Source: Ampullaceana balthica (lineage: Eukaryota; Mollusca; Gastropoda; Lymnaeidae). From it: DNA of 64,000 nucleotides. The stretch is taken from contig CALYLW010001102.1 of the NCBI GenBank assembly GCA_944989445.1, positions 1-64,000 of the forward strand. The letters are read 5' to 3'. A program made the translations under genes and the position numbers. Shown here in pieces: positions 52,480-64,000 of this stretch (the stretch's first letter is position 1; the number at the start of each line of letters is the position of its first letter). The notes beneath the pieces were generated by a model. That model was not told the origin of the DNA. It saw only the letters and a program-made list of their open reading frames with translations, and searched no databases.

Positions 52480-54995
52480 AACTATCCAAATGACTATCTG
52501 TTGCAAGAATGACTTTGCGATGAAGTCGTTAAGTTAATTGGAGAAAGAAGAAATCTTTGTCTTTTATAAACGTCATTTATTTATTTATTTATTTTTCATC
52601 ATGATATTTAAATTTCAAACTTATTTCAAACTAACGCATTGCTGTTTTCACAAAACTAAAAATGTAAACAGCGTTTGATATTATAAAACCATTCCAACAT
52701 TCGTTCACATCCCTGACATCCTTCGTTTATTCCTTAAGGTATTTTCTCATTGCAACAGTAGTTTTTATAAAAAGATAATTGTGTCTCTCAAATAGTTAAT
52801 ACTTATAAAGCTTTCTAGCTTATCAAGCTAGAATTTTTTTTTAAAAATATTAAATAATAAAAACATAATATTTTTTACCATCTTTAGTAACGCTAGCACC
52901 ACATAACAATAACTTCGGAGAGTTTTGAATACAACCAACAATCACGGGTGTATTGAATATTGATGGAGTGGGGGCAGTCCTTGGAACTAATTCTTTTTTT
53001 CTGTGGATAATGGGTGACTATTGTGGCAATGTTGAAAGGGTATTTGCAAGAACTGGTAACAATAAAGCTATTTTTTAGAATGCGCTCTTGTGTGGCGGCT
53101 TTGATGTGTACAAGAACAAGCGCAGGACATTGGCGCAGTGAAATAGGGTGCAGCATGTTGCGCAGCATGTTGCGCAGCATGAAGCACAGCAACCGTTCGG
53201 GAATTAAAATTGCACACAGTTGAATAAACACAAGAGATCAATCACATACACAGATGTGGATGTTAAAATCATAAAAAATTGATTCAAATGAATGCATTAC
53301 CCTTATATACCGAAAAATAAACTTATGCAGATCAAACGACTCTCAAAGTCCATAATTGCCAGTTCACACATACAAATTTTGATCAAATTTTGTATATGTG
53401 AACCGACAATAACTCACAATGTACACATTTTTTGGACATTTGCAACAATCATTCAATATTTCTAAGGTCTATTTAGTAATTTAGATATCAGTTTCAAACA
53501 TTGTAGTACAGTCCAGTCATACGTTGACACCACCTGCCTTGAAGGAGAATATCAAGAATAAATCGTTACATTTTTATAAAAAGATTAGTTTTTAAAGAAC
53601 AGAGCAAAACATGGTTGGAATAATTCAACAGAACGTTCCAGCCATGTCACATTTTTGTGACAGACATAATACCAAGAATAGTTTTATGGTGATATTATTT
53701 AAAATATAGAATTAGTTTTGATTATTTCCGAGTGTTGTCCAACTGGTTGGTTGGTCCAACTGAAACAAATATTATCTACCCTGTCCGATGTTGGACCAAC
53801 TGACACAAATATTACGTCCCCTGTCCGATGTAGGACCAACTGACACAAATATTACGTCCCCTGTCCGATGTCGCTGTTAAATGGCTTAAAATGTCATCAC
53901 CTGTGGTGATACGGGCACCAAACACTCGAATTTCTTATCAAAATGATGATGGAATGACCACACAAAAAAGTATAAATTAGCATAAATTAGAGAAGCAAGG
54001 AACCATAAATATCTTTAAAGTAGTCAGTCTTTTATACAAATACAACAAAGAGATTTTACCCATAACAGCATCACGCCAAGGATAGCATAGAAAAACACAA
54101 CAAAAAAGCATTTAAAATGATTAAATTTTCCACACAAAAAATCACAAAAGCTCTAGAAAGATGAAGATTTGTTCTTTTCTACATGAACACACTCACCAAT
54201 GAAGCATAAAATGACGAACATCAATGATTTAAAATAAATAGAAAGTTTTTCGCCACTGAAAGCATTGACCAGTTGAAATTTTTTAAAAAAAAACAGTATT
54301 TTAAATATTGATTAAAAATTATATGTTACATTTTTAATGTGTGGCATTTAGGTAAGTGTTTAAATGCAAGGAGGAATATCACATAGAATTTGATAAGTAA
54401 TGCTATTTAATTTAAATGGTTCATACAAACAGTTTGATTACTCTCTATGTGAGAATGGCGTCACCATATTTTAACAATATTTCTTAATTTGAACATGACA
54501 TTTTATAAAAATGTAAATATTCAGTAAACAACTTTCACACCTTGCAGATAGAGTACAACCAAATGTAATCACTGAAACCTTATTTTCAGAAACGACAACC
54601 TCTTTATTGTTTATTCAGTCTACTTGTCTCGCTTATTGCCCCTTTAAAGCGTTTCGTCAAAATGTAAACATAGGATTCTGTCAGACCCATTCGACTGCCT
54701 AGCTACTAATAAATTTTGATTGTTTACAAATGATTCTCTTCATCTCACACTACAGTACGCATTACAATATCTCAACTGAATCAACGCAAAATAAGATTGC
54801 ACTCACCCATTCTCTAAGCTGTGGCAACATTCTAACTAAAGTAATCTAAACTTTACATTCACAATCTTCTCACTAAAATAATATTAGAATGGATCTCATG
54901 CTTGATATGCTCTTAAAACTTTACGCCACACAAAGTTCACACTTTACCCTCCCCCCCCCCACACACACATAATTACACTTTATCCCCCACATAGT
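52480..54995. other. Intergenic or GPCR 3' UTR
   Basis: Mostly AT-rich unique sequence. A three-copy repeat of about 40 bp (ggaccaactgacacaaatat) lies at 53,745-53,875. Part of it may be the 3' UTR of the minus-strand GPCR; the poly-A site was not fixed. Confidence 0.45.
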
Positions 54996-55248
54996 TCACA
55001 CTTTATGCCCTCGTCGTTTGTGGGGCGTGGTGATCACATTGACGTCAGCCATGTCTGCCAGGTTTTCCCTGTTGCACGGCGTGCACCAACCGGGCAGCTG
55101 GCAAACCTCCAAGAAATGGAACCGGAAGTCTGCACTCAGCAGCAGCAGTATAAAGAACTGGCTGAAACTGGCCGCGATCCCCAGCCAACAGCTGAAGAAC
55201 TGGAGGAAGTCGTCCACTTCGGTCTGGAACACCCGCTTGACCACAAGG
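54996..55248 (-). CDS. GPCR terminal exon: TM7 and C-terminus
   Basis: The acceptor is tacttccccag; the previous exon leaves AA and this one supplies C (Asn codon). TM7 reads FFSCWLGIAASFSQFFILLL, followed by SADFRFHF (helix 8-like), a CQLPGWCTPC stretch and a basic tail ending HKRRGHKV. The stop is TGA at 54,996-54,998. Confidence 0.88.
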
Positions 55249-58200
55249 CTGGGGAAGTACAGAAAGAGATTCATTGAACTGACCACAAGGCTAGAAAATT
55301 ACAAGTGAACTGTTATTTCAAAATTTCTCATCGGGTATTATTTAGAAAAAAAAATGTCCTAAATGAATTCCCGGAAGTTGAAGTCATATGGCCTGAGACG
55401 GGGTCATGGGAAACTTACTTGATGACGACAAAAGGTACCCAGACCAAGGTGAACACCAGACACATGATACAGGTGATGTAGTAGTTCCTGGGTCTCGAGG
55501 ACAGCTCAACATAAACCTTCTCATAGAACTGGATGCGTTTTTTGAAAGATCTGAGGGATTAATGGATTTAAAAAAATTATTACAATATTTTAGTCATTCT
55601 TTCAATTAGCTTCTTCACTGTTGCTTTTATTTTTAAGCCTAAAAAATGAAAAATGTCTTGTTAACATTTGTGGTTGTTCAAATTTTTTTCGTTTTAATTC
55701 TTTAAAAGATTAATTATATTTATTTTTTTATTTTTTTCCAAAACGATTTTCAACGCAGTAAAGCTTATAGCTTATAATAAATTTGCTCAAATTTTGCAGA
55801 AAAAATTTCCCTTAATAAATTTTTAAAATTGTGGTATTATTATGAACATTATAAAGCTAACGCATTTTGAATACATTTGAATGGAACATAAATATATCAT
55901 TAATTATATTGTAAATAATAAATATAAATATTATATAATATAAATATATATAGGCATGTATCTTCTTTTTAGCATTCCACTATATTCCATTATGTTTAAA
56001 ATAGCTTTCATTAACTTTTTTTTCCTCAAATAACTTTTGACGATTATTGTCCTTAATTTAAAAATTTTAATAAGTATTTTATACAATCCATTCTTTTTCT
56101 CCAATTCTCTGTAATAACGAATGCCCACGATAAAATTATAGTTAGTTAGTTACACGAACATAAAACTTAACTGCACTTTCCCACTGCCCAAACAAAAACA
56201 TGAACTCGACTACTAACTTTGTGAACAAGTACGCGCTGGTAATCGTCATGGCAAACAGGCTGGGTATCGATACCAGCACCCCTGCTGTCAGCATGTAGGC
56301 AACTTGCTGCTTGGTATCGATCATGCATATCGATGTGGCTTTGTTGAAGACCGCAGACTGTAGTCGAGCAACAATTAGTAAAAAATGTGATGAAAACATT
56401 TCGTTTTTTTTTAATTTCATTTTTTAAATACAACAACAAAAAAAAAGAAAGGTGGAGTCAAAATAATTCAACTGAATTTCAGTGACTCTTGATGATATTT
56501 ATATTCCCAGGCTTCTCTGGTGTCACAAGAAAGGGAGAGGGGAATAGTCTGGTCACCGATTCGCTTGACCGATGCTCAGCGTGACACGTAAAATGTGAAC
56601 AAAAGCACCCCGGTACTTCGATGGGTCGCCTCAACGCGTCAACTCAAACTTTCACGTGGAAAAAAAACAATAACAAACAGTGGATTTGAATTACATACGT
56701 TATATAAGGATAAACTAAAAATGCATTAATTTAATTACGGTGAGTTCGATCGATCTGAAATTATGATACGATGCATTGTTAGGTGAGACGGGTCCGTCTG
56801 CCAAATTTCAGCTTGATCGGATCACGGGAAGTGGGTCATTTTTGACTTTTGTTTTTCCGCCCGCCCAAGACAGAGAGAGATGATGAGACGGCGGTGAAGT
56901 CAATATAAGGGATTTAATAAAACAAACCCGTAAAAACAAAGTTTTTGACTATAAATCCCTTATATATGAGACATAACTAAAAGTATTTACAAATATTTAC
57001 AGACTGAATCTGTCATAACTCAACTTTGCTTCATAACCCTGTAGAGGGGGAAAAGTCTGGTCACCGATTCGCTTGACAGAGCTCAGCGTGACACGTAAAA
57101 TGTAAACAAAAGCACGCGGGTACGTCGATGGGATCGCCTCAACGCGTCAACTCAAACTTTCACGTGGAAAAAAAACAATAACAAACAGTGAATTTGAATT
57201 ACATACCTCATATAAGGATAAACTAAAAATGCATTAATTTAATTACGGTACGTTCGATCGATCTGAAATTTTGATACGATGCATTGTTAGGTGAGACGGG
57301 TCCGTGTGCCAAATTTCAGCTCGATCGGATCACGGGAAGTGGGTCATTTTTTACTTTTGTTTTTTCCGCCCGCCCAAGACAGAGAGAGATGATGACAGAC
57401 AGACAGAGAGAGACGCCGGTGAAGTTAATATAAGGGATTTAATAAAACAAACCCGTAAAAACAAAGTTCTTGACTATAAATCCCTTATATATGAGACATA
57501 ACTAACAGTATTGATTATTTTTAAACGCGACAAGCATTTACAGACTGAATCTGTCTTAACTCAACTTTGCTTCATAACCCTAGGGGGGGAGGGTGGGTGG
57601 GAGGGGAGAGGGGAAAAGTCTGGTCACCGATTCGCTTGACCGAGCTCAGCGTGACACGTAAAATGTAAACAAAAGCACCCCGGTGCTTCGATGGGTCGCC
57701 TCAACGCGTCAACTCAGACTTTCACGTGGAAAAAAACAATAACAAACCGTGAATTTGAATTACATACCTCATATAAGGATAAACTAAAAATGCATTAATT
57801 TAATTACGGTACGTTCGATCGATCTGAAATTTTGATACGATGCATTGTTAGGTCAGACGGGTCCGTGTGCCAAATTTCAGCTCGATCGGATCACGGGAAG
57901 TGGGTCATTTTGTACTTTTGTTTTTCCGCCCGCCCGCCCACGAGATGACGACAGAGACGCCCGCGAAGTTAATATAAGGGATTTACAAAATGTTGATGAA
58001 TGACTAACGCTAAGATAGTCCTCCGCTGACCTGGAGAGGGATGGGCGCCGCCAGGGTTACTAAGCCCGAGAATGTTTCTAATGGAAACATTAGATACGAC
58101 CACAACAAAAGATTTTATTGGACTTTTTAAAAAAATTTCCATACATTTGTATTTAGTCATATAACCATGATACGAAAATTGCTTTACCGACTAACATCGC

Positions 58201-59059
58201 TTATGATTCATTCATCTCAATATAACAAATGATTATCCACTTTGGATGAAATTGCTTATAATAAATTAAGGATTCATTAATATTGTTTAATTTGCCTTAT
58301 ATGGTGTACACAAAATTAATTTTAACATATTTTCTACATACTGAGAAACACATTTTGATGATTAATTTTTTTTGTTTTTCGTCATATCAATCAAAACAAA
58401 TAATCATGAAAAATGAAAATACGCAGCTTATTTTTTATTTGAGAAATGAAGAGTGCGCGCAGTCTATTATTATTATTGCCGGATAAAAATTGTTTGGGGC
58501 GCAATTATGGAATGTGTGCCAAGGAACTTAACAGCCGCCGAATTGTTGTGCCAAGTTGGCCAGCCAATTGTCCCATTCAATAGTCCGTCAAAGAAAAAAT
58601 CTCGTCTGCTGAACTGGATCCAAAGATCAATGGTTGACCTGCAGGACGTCGACTTCCTGTTCACCCTTCAGAGAAGGTCACCACTCATTTACATAAAAGA
58701 TAAATTTTTTAACTGCTAGTCTACATACAAGTAATAAGATCTCTCTTTTTTTGGTATCTGCATTTGCTTTTATTTTGGGTGACGAGAAGATTGTAGATAC
58801 GATTCTGTATAAGAAGTGGGTGCTGGTAAACTCTAAAACACTCACCTCAAAGGAGAACAGGGGTGGGCAGCAGAAGGACACCGCCACGATCCAGGAGAAG
58901 ACAATCCAGCAGAGACTCCGAGTAGGGGACATCATCACGTTGTACCGCTCGGGCTTACGCACTGCCACGTAATGGTCGACATTCAGCCATGTGAGGGAGT
59001 AGAGCTTTGCCGTCATCAGAGTGGTGAAGACGTAGGCCTCCACACTGCAGAACATCTCA
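54996..59059 (-). CDS. Class A GPCR, last four coding exons (TM3 to C-terminus)
   Basis: Four exons on the minus strand join in phase: 58,846-59,059 (TM3-TM4), 56,218-56,357 (ECL2-TM5), 55,419-55,550 (ICL3-TM6) and 54,996-55,248 (TM7 and tail). About 245 residues are present. The second exon supplies the ECL2 cysteine (SICMIDTK). The DRY motif at the end of TM3 is DHY (WLNVDHYVAVRKP), the TM6 motif is VWVP and TM7 lacks NPxxY. The missing N-terminus, TM1 and TM2 lie upstream, unrecognised or beyond the window. The C-terminal tail has a CxxC pair. It is an orphan rhodopsin-like receptor; similarity to GPR21/GPR52-type receptors is only an impression. The gene is convergent with the large plus-strand gene. 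Confidence 0.85.
55419..55550 (-). CDS. GPCR exon: ICL3 and TM6
   Basis: The acceptor is attaatccctcag and the donor GTAAGT. It encodes a basic loop (SFKKRIQFYEK) and TM6 (YYITCIMCLVFTLVWVPFVV). Confidence 0.88.
56218..56357 (-). CDS. GPCR exon: ECL2 and TM5
   Basis: The acceptor is cgactacag and the donor GTTAGT. It encodes FNKATSICMIDTKQQ, then TM5 (YMLTAGVLVSIPSLFAMTIT) and SAYLFTK. Confidence 0.88.
56470..57984. repeat. Tandem array of the aaatccctta TIR element, three copies
   Basis: Three consecutive copies with a period of about 525-545 bp: a partial one ending at about 56,915, then about 56,952-57,440 and about 57,478-57,984. Copies share gatcgatctgaaattttgat and cacgggaagtgggtcatttt. 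They sit in one GPCR intron. Confidence 0.8.
58507..58677 (+). other. Unassigned open stretch
   Basis: A plus-strand frame with balanced composition (NSPSKKKSRLLNWIQRSMVD, then LQDVDFLFTLQRR) in a GPCR intron. No domain was recognised; it may be chance or a captured exon. Confidence 0.2.
58846..59059 (-). CDS. GPCR exon: TM3 to TM4
   Basis: The acceptor is ctggccaccag and the donor GTGAGT. It encodes EMFCSVEAYVFTTLMTAKLY (TM3 with the conserved Cys), WLNVDHYVAVRKP, and TM4 (CWIVFSWIVAVSFCCPPLF). The acceptor tract includes a local 28-bp duplication (ttcatttcctctta twice). Confidence 0.88.
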
Positions 59060-59142
59060 CTGGTGGCCAGGAAAGTTAAGAGGAAATGAACGTGCCAGAT
59101 AAGAGGAAATGAACGTGTGATTAGTAAAAGAAGTTGGGTTAG

Positions 59143-59570
59143 GGGGCCGTCCATAAAAGACGTCACGCGATTTTGGCCGATTTTTGACCCCCCTCACCGC
59201 TCGTCACACGTCGTCGCCAAAACTTAGACCCCCCCCCTCCAATATGATGTCACAAAGCTTTGCCCCCCCCCACCCTCATAAAAACCGTATTTTCTTATTG
59301 AAAATTAGCCTGTTGAAAATTACGTTTTTGTCATTTAAGTATGTATTTAGTGTAAAGCTGAACTCTAATATCGTAAAACGCGTGAAGCCCATGTAAAACG
59401 TCATTAAACAAATTGTAAGAAATCAAATATTTATGCGGAACTTTTAATTTCAAGTAGCGCGTTTTGAAGTGACGTCACATTTCTTAAAGACCCCCGCCTC
59501 GTCAAACATCGTCACAAATGTGTGACACCCCCCCCCTCCAAGGTGTGTGACTTCATTTATGGATGGCCCC
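59143..59570. mobile_element. MITE with ggggccgtccataaa ends
   Basis: Imperfect inverted ends ggggccgtccataaa / ttatggatggcccc. The interior is rich in C tracts and gtcacacgtcgtc motifs. A related end lies at about 601-640. Confidence 0.7.
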
Positions 59571-59750
59571 TTTTCACGTAACATGTTTTGATAACATATA
59601 TATTTGGGTATTGTAAGAAATAGCTAACGTGAAATATGTGCGGGCGTATCAACGACAAATGATGTACAGTGTTCGCTGTGCAATGTTACTGCATGAGCTC
59701 ATCCTGGGTATAACAATTGTGTTTCCATTTCGTGCTGCGATCATTTAGAG

Positions 59751-59971
59751 CAGGGGTCTCCCAACTTTTCTGCCGGATTGCCACATTAGCTGTGAAACAG
59801 CAGTTTGGGGGGCCGACTACACACATTTTTGTAGTAAACTTCAGGTAAAAATAGTACATTTTTTTGGAGATCAAAAGGTCTCCAGGGGCCGGATGAGAGT
59901 GTCTCGTGGGCCGGATGAGAGGGCCTCGCGGGCCGCATGTGGCCCCGCGGGCCGTAGTTTGGAGACCCCTG
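59751..59971. mobile_element. hAT-type MITE (caggggtctcc)
   Basis: Ends caggggtctcccaac / gtttggagacccctg, flanked by a perfect 8-bp duplication atttagag (59,743-59,750 and 59,972-59,979). Nothing else is recognised from 59,980 to 60,854. Confidence 0.93.
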
Positions 59972-60854
59972 ATTTAGAGGTAGAGTCATCACGAGTCTTA
60001 TAATATCATCACAAACAAACAAAGTCGCTACAGTTGACGTTATTGTATCTAAACGCTTGACTTGAGAGCTATACCATACATGTCGGAATCAATGTCAGGT
60101 TCATGTCATGACATGACATTTCAAGACGTGGATCTTCCTTTGGTCACGGAACTCTCAACAAATCCATACATCCGACGTCTGACATTTTGAAATATCCCTC
60201 CCAGCGACTTGCTGGGACCGCGAGTATGTAATAAGAAATAAACGCTTGCATGTTAGTAACAACACAAATTGTCACGTGTTTTTTTAAAGAGTTTCTAATT
60301 TTAGCTACCGCCAACGGGCGTGATTACGCTGATTGCAGGGTAGGGGAAGGCAGTTTCGAAGCCGGATTCGATTTATTGATTTACTTTTGACATCAGCTTT
60401 AGTTTTCAGTCTAAAAGTCAAGCACACACTTTAAAAAACCACGACTACTGTTTTAGCATTTCTCTGTCTGAAAGGACTTTATTCCAGATTGGAGTTTTAA
60501 TGAAGCGATTTTAATGTTTTTTAAAGCAATCATGTTGTTTAATACTGTATTGTCTTGGGTGTTATTCCTATATTGATTTACATTATGAAAACAAATTAAA
60601 TGGAATACATGACAGAATTATGTAAGTATTTTACGTGCGATTTGAAGTTGTTTGTAATCGAATGAAACAAATGCACATGTAATCAATATCTTACTCTATC
60701 AACATTTGATCATAAAAAAATATGAGAAAATAAACTGAGAGAGTTGATTTGAACTTGTTTACACAGATGTTGTTCAAGCATTTGTCAATAACTTATAGAA
60801 TAGAAATTTTTACGCAAATGTCTTTTAATCATTGGATCATTAATTATAAATCAA

Positions 60855-61163
60855 CTAGATGCGACCCGCGGTGTAGCCTACGCCGCAGAATTGCTCATAG
60901 ATATTGCAAAGAAAGCGGTGGGGGGGGGGAAACGGACACAAACTACATCACGAAGAAATCAGAACAACGCGAGTGAACCTCGGGGAGGGAGGGGGGGCGC
61001 TGCTGGTCTCGAAACATGAGCATTGCGGTTAGCTACCTGCCCCACATCCGGGAACACCCTAACTTGCCAACCATAAACTGAGATTGGCCGACCCTGGCGA
61101 GGGTCATTCGTCCAGCTTATTTGCACTCGTCTTGTGCTTGCTCTAGTAAATTATATATATAGA
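60855..61163 (-). mobile_element. Small Helitron, family C
   Basis: Minus strand starts tctatatatataatttact after A and ends with hairpin gcggcgtaggctacaccgc, then gggtcgcatctag before T. A truncated relative (gagggtcattcgtc) lies at about 62,850-62,917. Confidence 0.78.
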
Positions 61164-61264
61164 TGGCGGATTAAAAATTTTCTGCGGAATCCGTTCGTTC
61201 ATAAGAGTGTGTTTTGAAATGTAATTGTACATGTTTATCAAGATAGTGTCAAGGTGACGTCACA

Positions 61265-61657
61265 TCAGTGTGATAAGGTGGCTGTGAAATTTGTGTTGAC
61301 ATACATACCGACGTTGTCAATAGATTGCACCCGAAAGTCATCAGGTGTGACGGTCAATAGAACTTCGTAATGGACATGACCGGAAGGACCGCTAAAGAGC
61401 AGGTATATAGACAGATGTTGACCGGCATTGTAAACTCGAGGAGAGGTATGAGGAAGTTCTCGGAAATAAATGATGATACTGGCGGGAAGTATTTTGAACA
61501 TCGCGATAATTTCTGCCTCGCCATCATACACTCCTTAAGAATTCATGTACTGAACGTATTGTTGAGGAGAGTGTATGAATACTTTTGTGTCACTGAGAAC
61601 AGCGGAGAGCACGTCGCCGAAGTTATCCCAATGTTGAGAAACAAAGTTTACAGCCAT
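61265..61657 (-). pseudogene. OTU-domain fragment, broken by a stop codon
   Basis: On the minus strand, MAVNFVSQHWDNFGDVL at 61,657 is followed in frame by YVQYMNS, a TAA stop at about 61,535-61,537, then GVYDGEAEIIAMFKILPASI, ending with LLFSGPSGHVHYEVLLTV. The order (AVNF helix, YxxYM, G-x-Y-D-G-E-x-E-I, GHVHYEVL with the catalytic-type His) matches the second half of OTU cysteine proteases. The catalytic Cys half is missing and a TGA lies four codons upstream of the Met. It may derive from a mobile element or a duplicated gene. Confidence 0.55.
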
Positions 61658-61766
61658 GTTGCAAATTCATGTTCCAAAAAGAAAGTGGGAAAAGAACGGG
61701 CACATACATTAACATTTTTATTAAATTAAAAAATAAACAACCCCGTAAAAAAATGTTTTTGACTAT

Positions 61767-62548
61767 AAATCCCTTTTATATGAGACATAACTAAAATTAT
61801 TGATTATGTGCAAACGCGACAAACAATTACAGACTGAAACCGACTGATCTCCCCTTGCTGTAAAAATGGTGTGGTCACGAATTGCTGCACTTAACTCAGC
61901 GTGACACGTGAATTAAACAAAGCAGGCCTCTACATATAGTTATTTAGAGATATACTAAAAAATGCATAAATTTAATTACGGTACATTCAATCGATCTGAA
62001 ATTCTGATTCGATGCATTGTTAGGTGACACAAGTCTATGTGCAAAATTTCAGCTCGATAGCATCAAGGGAAGTGTGTCATTTTTAAATCCCTTAAATGAA
62101 CATCACCGCCGTCTCACTCTCTCTCTTTGTCTTGGGTGGGAAGAAAAACAAAAGTAAAAAATAACACACTTCGGCAACGTGCACTCCGTTGTTCTCAGTG
62201 GCCTTCCCGTGGTGCTATCGAGCTGAAATTTTGCACATATACTCGTGTCATCTAACAATGCATCGTAACAAAATTTCAGATCGATCGAACGTACCGTCAT
62301 TAAATTAATGCATTTTTAGTTTATCTCTATATAACATATGTAATTCAATTTCACAATTTGCTATTGTTTGTCTTCCACGTGACAGTTGAGTTCACGCGTT
62401 GACGCCACCCATCGATGTCCACATCCCCTCCCGTCCCCCCTTCACCGGTTTTAAAGCCAGGGCGGATCAGTCGGGTTCAGTCTGAAAAGGTTTGTCACGT
62501 TTGAACATAATCAATACTTTTAATTATGTCTCATATATAAGGGATTTA
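61767..62548. repeat. Inverted pair of aaatccctta TIR elements
   Basis: One copy (about 61,767-62,085) is followed head-to-head by an inverted copy (about 62,087-62,548). Outer flanks also mirror each other (accccgtaaaaa / tttttacggggt). A further right-end fragment follows at about 62,578-62,660. Confidence 0.75.
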
Positions 62549-62663
62549 TAGTCAAAAACTTTGTTTTTACGGGGTTGTTTAATTACTTTTGTTTTTCCGC
62601 CCGCCTGCGAACGACAGAGAGAGATGACGACAAGATTTCAAGTTAATATAAGGGATTTAATAA

Positions 62664-62735
62664 TGTCTCAGCTAGGGCTTGAACCCAGGACCTTCCGCAT
62701 GTTTCGCCGATGTAATAACCACTACACTACGAAAT
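62664..62735 (-). pseudogene. tRNA-Val-like sequence, probably a tRNA pseudogene or SINE head
   Basis: The minus strand reads tcgtagtgtagtggttatta (D arm and A box), an anticodon loop position with AAC, an aaggtcc variable region and gggttcaagcc (T loop and B box). The T stem pairs well, while one anticodon-stem pair and several acceptor-stem pairs fail. Confidence 0.5.
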
Positions 62736-62917
62736 GCATGTTATTCTGTGAAGGAACAACGAACGTGAACTCAAGATGCATTGTTGGTCTCGATGACCCC
62801 CCCCCTTTTCCTCCACCTTTGCTTGGCAACTATTTAACTGATTAGTCGACCCCAGCGAGGGTCATTCGTCATGCTTATTTGCACATACTCGCTCTTGATT
62901 TGGTGAATTATATATAT

Positions 62918-64000
62918 AATCAAATTAATCTTAATTGGTTAAAACTTTTAACTATTAATCGATTAATTAATCGTTAATTTCCGCAGCCCTAATTTTAAGT
63001 GATTATATTTTTGCGATAATAAAAATTGGAAAGTAAAGTATTACTTTTAATGACCAGATTAAAACTATAAACCTAATCCGTCTTTGAATTATTTTTTTTA
63101 AATTTTTTTATTTATTTTTTTTAAATATTTTTTTATTTTTTTGAGGGGGGGGGTATGTCTGTATTACCACAATCAGCCATCTTCTGGTAGGGAATTCACA
63201 TTTAAAATAAAAAATAATTCCTGGACTCTGCCAAAAATTGCCCATCTTTTGACTTTATACATTGAGTTGCCTCGAGGTCATATCAACGTCACATCAATTT
63301 GTGTTTTAGTTCAGGGATCATTTGAATTAAAGATGAATTTTATTGTTTAAAACAAGCTCTGTTGGCCAACATTACAGGATTCCAAAAAATCAATGCGCCA
63401 TTAAGAGATTAATTTCTGGATCATGCCTCAACAAAGCCTATAAATCAATAATTTAGTTCTTTGTGTTTTTGGTTTATTAGTTTGGGGTCAGTCGTCACAT
63501 ATGCGCTTTCTGGAGTAGTATTTTGAACCCACCATATAGGCCTATATTTTTTATTCATAGAGATATTTCTATTATTTGTTTTCCTGGAAGAAAATTAAGT
63601 TCCCTTTTTATGATCAAGTCTTACAACCTTATAGACAATTTCGGTTGTCTGCTTAATGAAGTTAGTGATGTTAGCATAATGACAGGGGACATCACTTTGG
63701 ATAATTTCTTCGCGACTTGTAAACGTTCATGTTTGGCACTGAAAGCCTTCATACTGGGACTTCGTTGAATCGTGTGTCAGACTGTTAATGTGTTATTGCT
63801 AACATATGGGGAGGGAGGTGCGAGTAACAGTATAGTGTGTCCTTAGAGTCCAGGCTTTGGGAAAAAAGGCGATTCGTCAGAGGCATGAATAAACTTTTAA
63901 AGGGCAACGGGGTGGCGTGTTCAAAATAGGTTTACTGGCTTTTTGTGTATGTTTTTTTTTAAATTAGTATATTTTCTATCCGTTTAAAACGTTAATGTCA
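62918..64000. other. Right edge, nothing coding recognised
   Basis: A tagggctg-type hAT end (inverted, ttaatttccgcagcccta) lies at about 62,945-62,992. The rest is AT-rich with no supported gene. Confidence 0.45.

Noticed and set aside
52893..53231. Minus-strand frame of 112 codons
   Set aside because: Low-complexity, no domain, and a competing plus-strand frame covers the same repeated cagcatgttgcg tract.
59060..59166. Upstream extension of the GPCR TM3 exon (TM2-like residues before the acceptor)
   Set aside because: The tract is the pyrimidine-rich acceptor itself, with no upstream AG until inside a MITE; its hydrophobic reading follows from T/C richness.

Overview
The window is animal nuclear DNA: AT-rich, intron-rich and crowded with minisatellites, hAT elements, Helitrons, LINEs and tRNA-derived SINEs. 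There is no operon or bacterial gene. The protein domains and the repeat mix suggest a lophotrochozoan, most likely a gastropod mollusc; this is inference, since no marker gene is present.

From about 164 to 50,300 the plus strand carries one gene of 24 coding exons, which I assembled from splice sites, intron phases and domain continuity. It has a TATA box (164), a start codon at 256 and a stop at 50,241-50,243. The conceptual product is about 1,022 residues and secreted: signal peptide, a helical N-terminal region made of small exons, a Ly6/uPAR-type three-finger domain, an SRCR domain, a six-bladed YWTD (LDL-receptor class B) propeller, a second SRCR and a second six-bladed propeller. No transmembrane segment follows. 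The SRCR-propeller unit is a tandem duplication with nearly identical exon lengths and phases. All 24 exons keep frame only if one G is removed from a G5 run in exon 11 (25,443-25,447). The allele is therefore either frameshifted or carries an assembly error.

The introns hold about a dozen unrelated minisatellites. Three of them have copied a splice junction of the host gene: the exon 4 donor, the exon 10 acceptor and the exon 18 donor. The introns also hold a complete RTE-type LINE with an 11-bp target duplication (10,787-13,970), two near-identical RT fragments of a CR1/jockey-like LINE, SINEs that share that LINE's 3' tail, Helitrons with hairpin-CTAG ends, hAT MITEs with 8-bp target duplications, and a three-level nest of hAT, LINE and Helitron (32,736-34,984).

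From 50.3 to 54.9 kb is an intergenic stretch with minisatellites and small transposons. From 54,996 to 59,059 the minus strand carries the last four coding exons of a class A (rhodopsin-like) GPCR, TM3 to the C-terminus, convergent with the first gene. Its exons for the N-terminus, TM1 and TM2 were not found. The last 5 kb hold repeats, a tRNA-Val-like pseudogene and a broken OTU-domain fragment.
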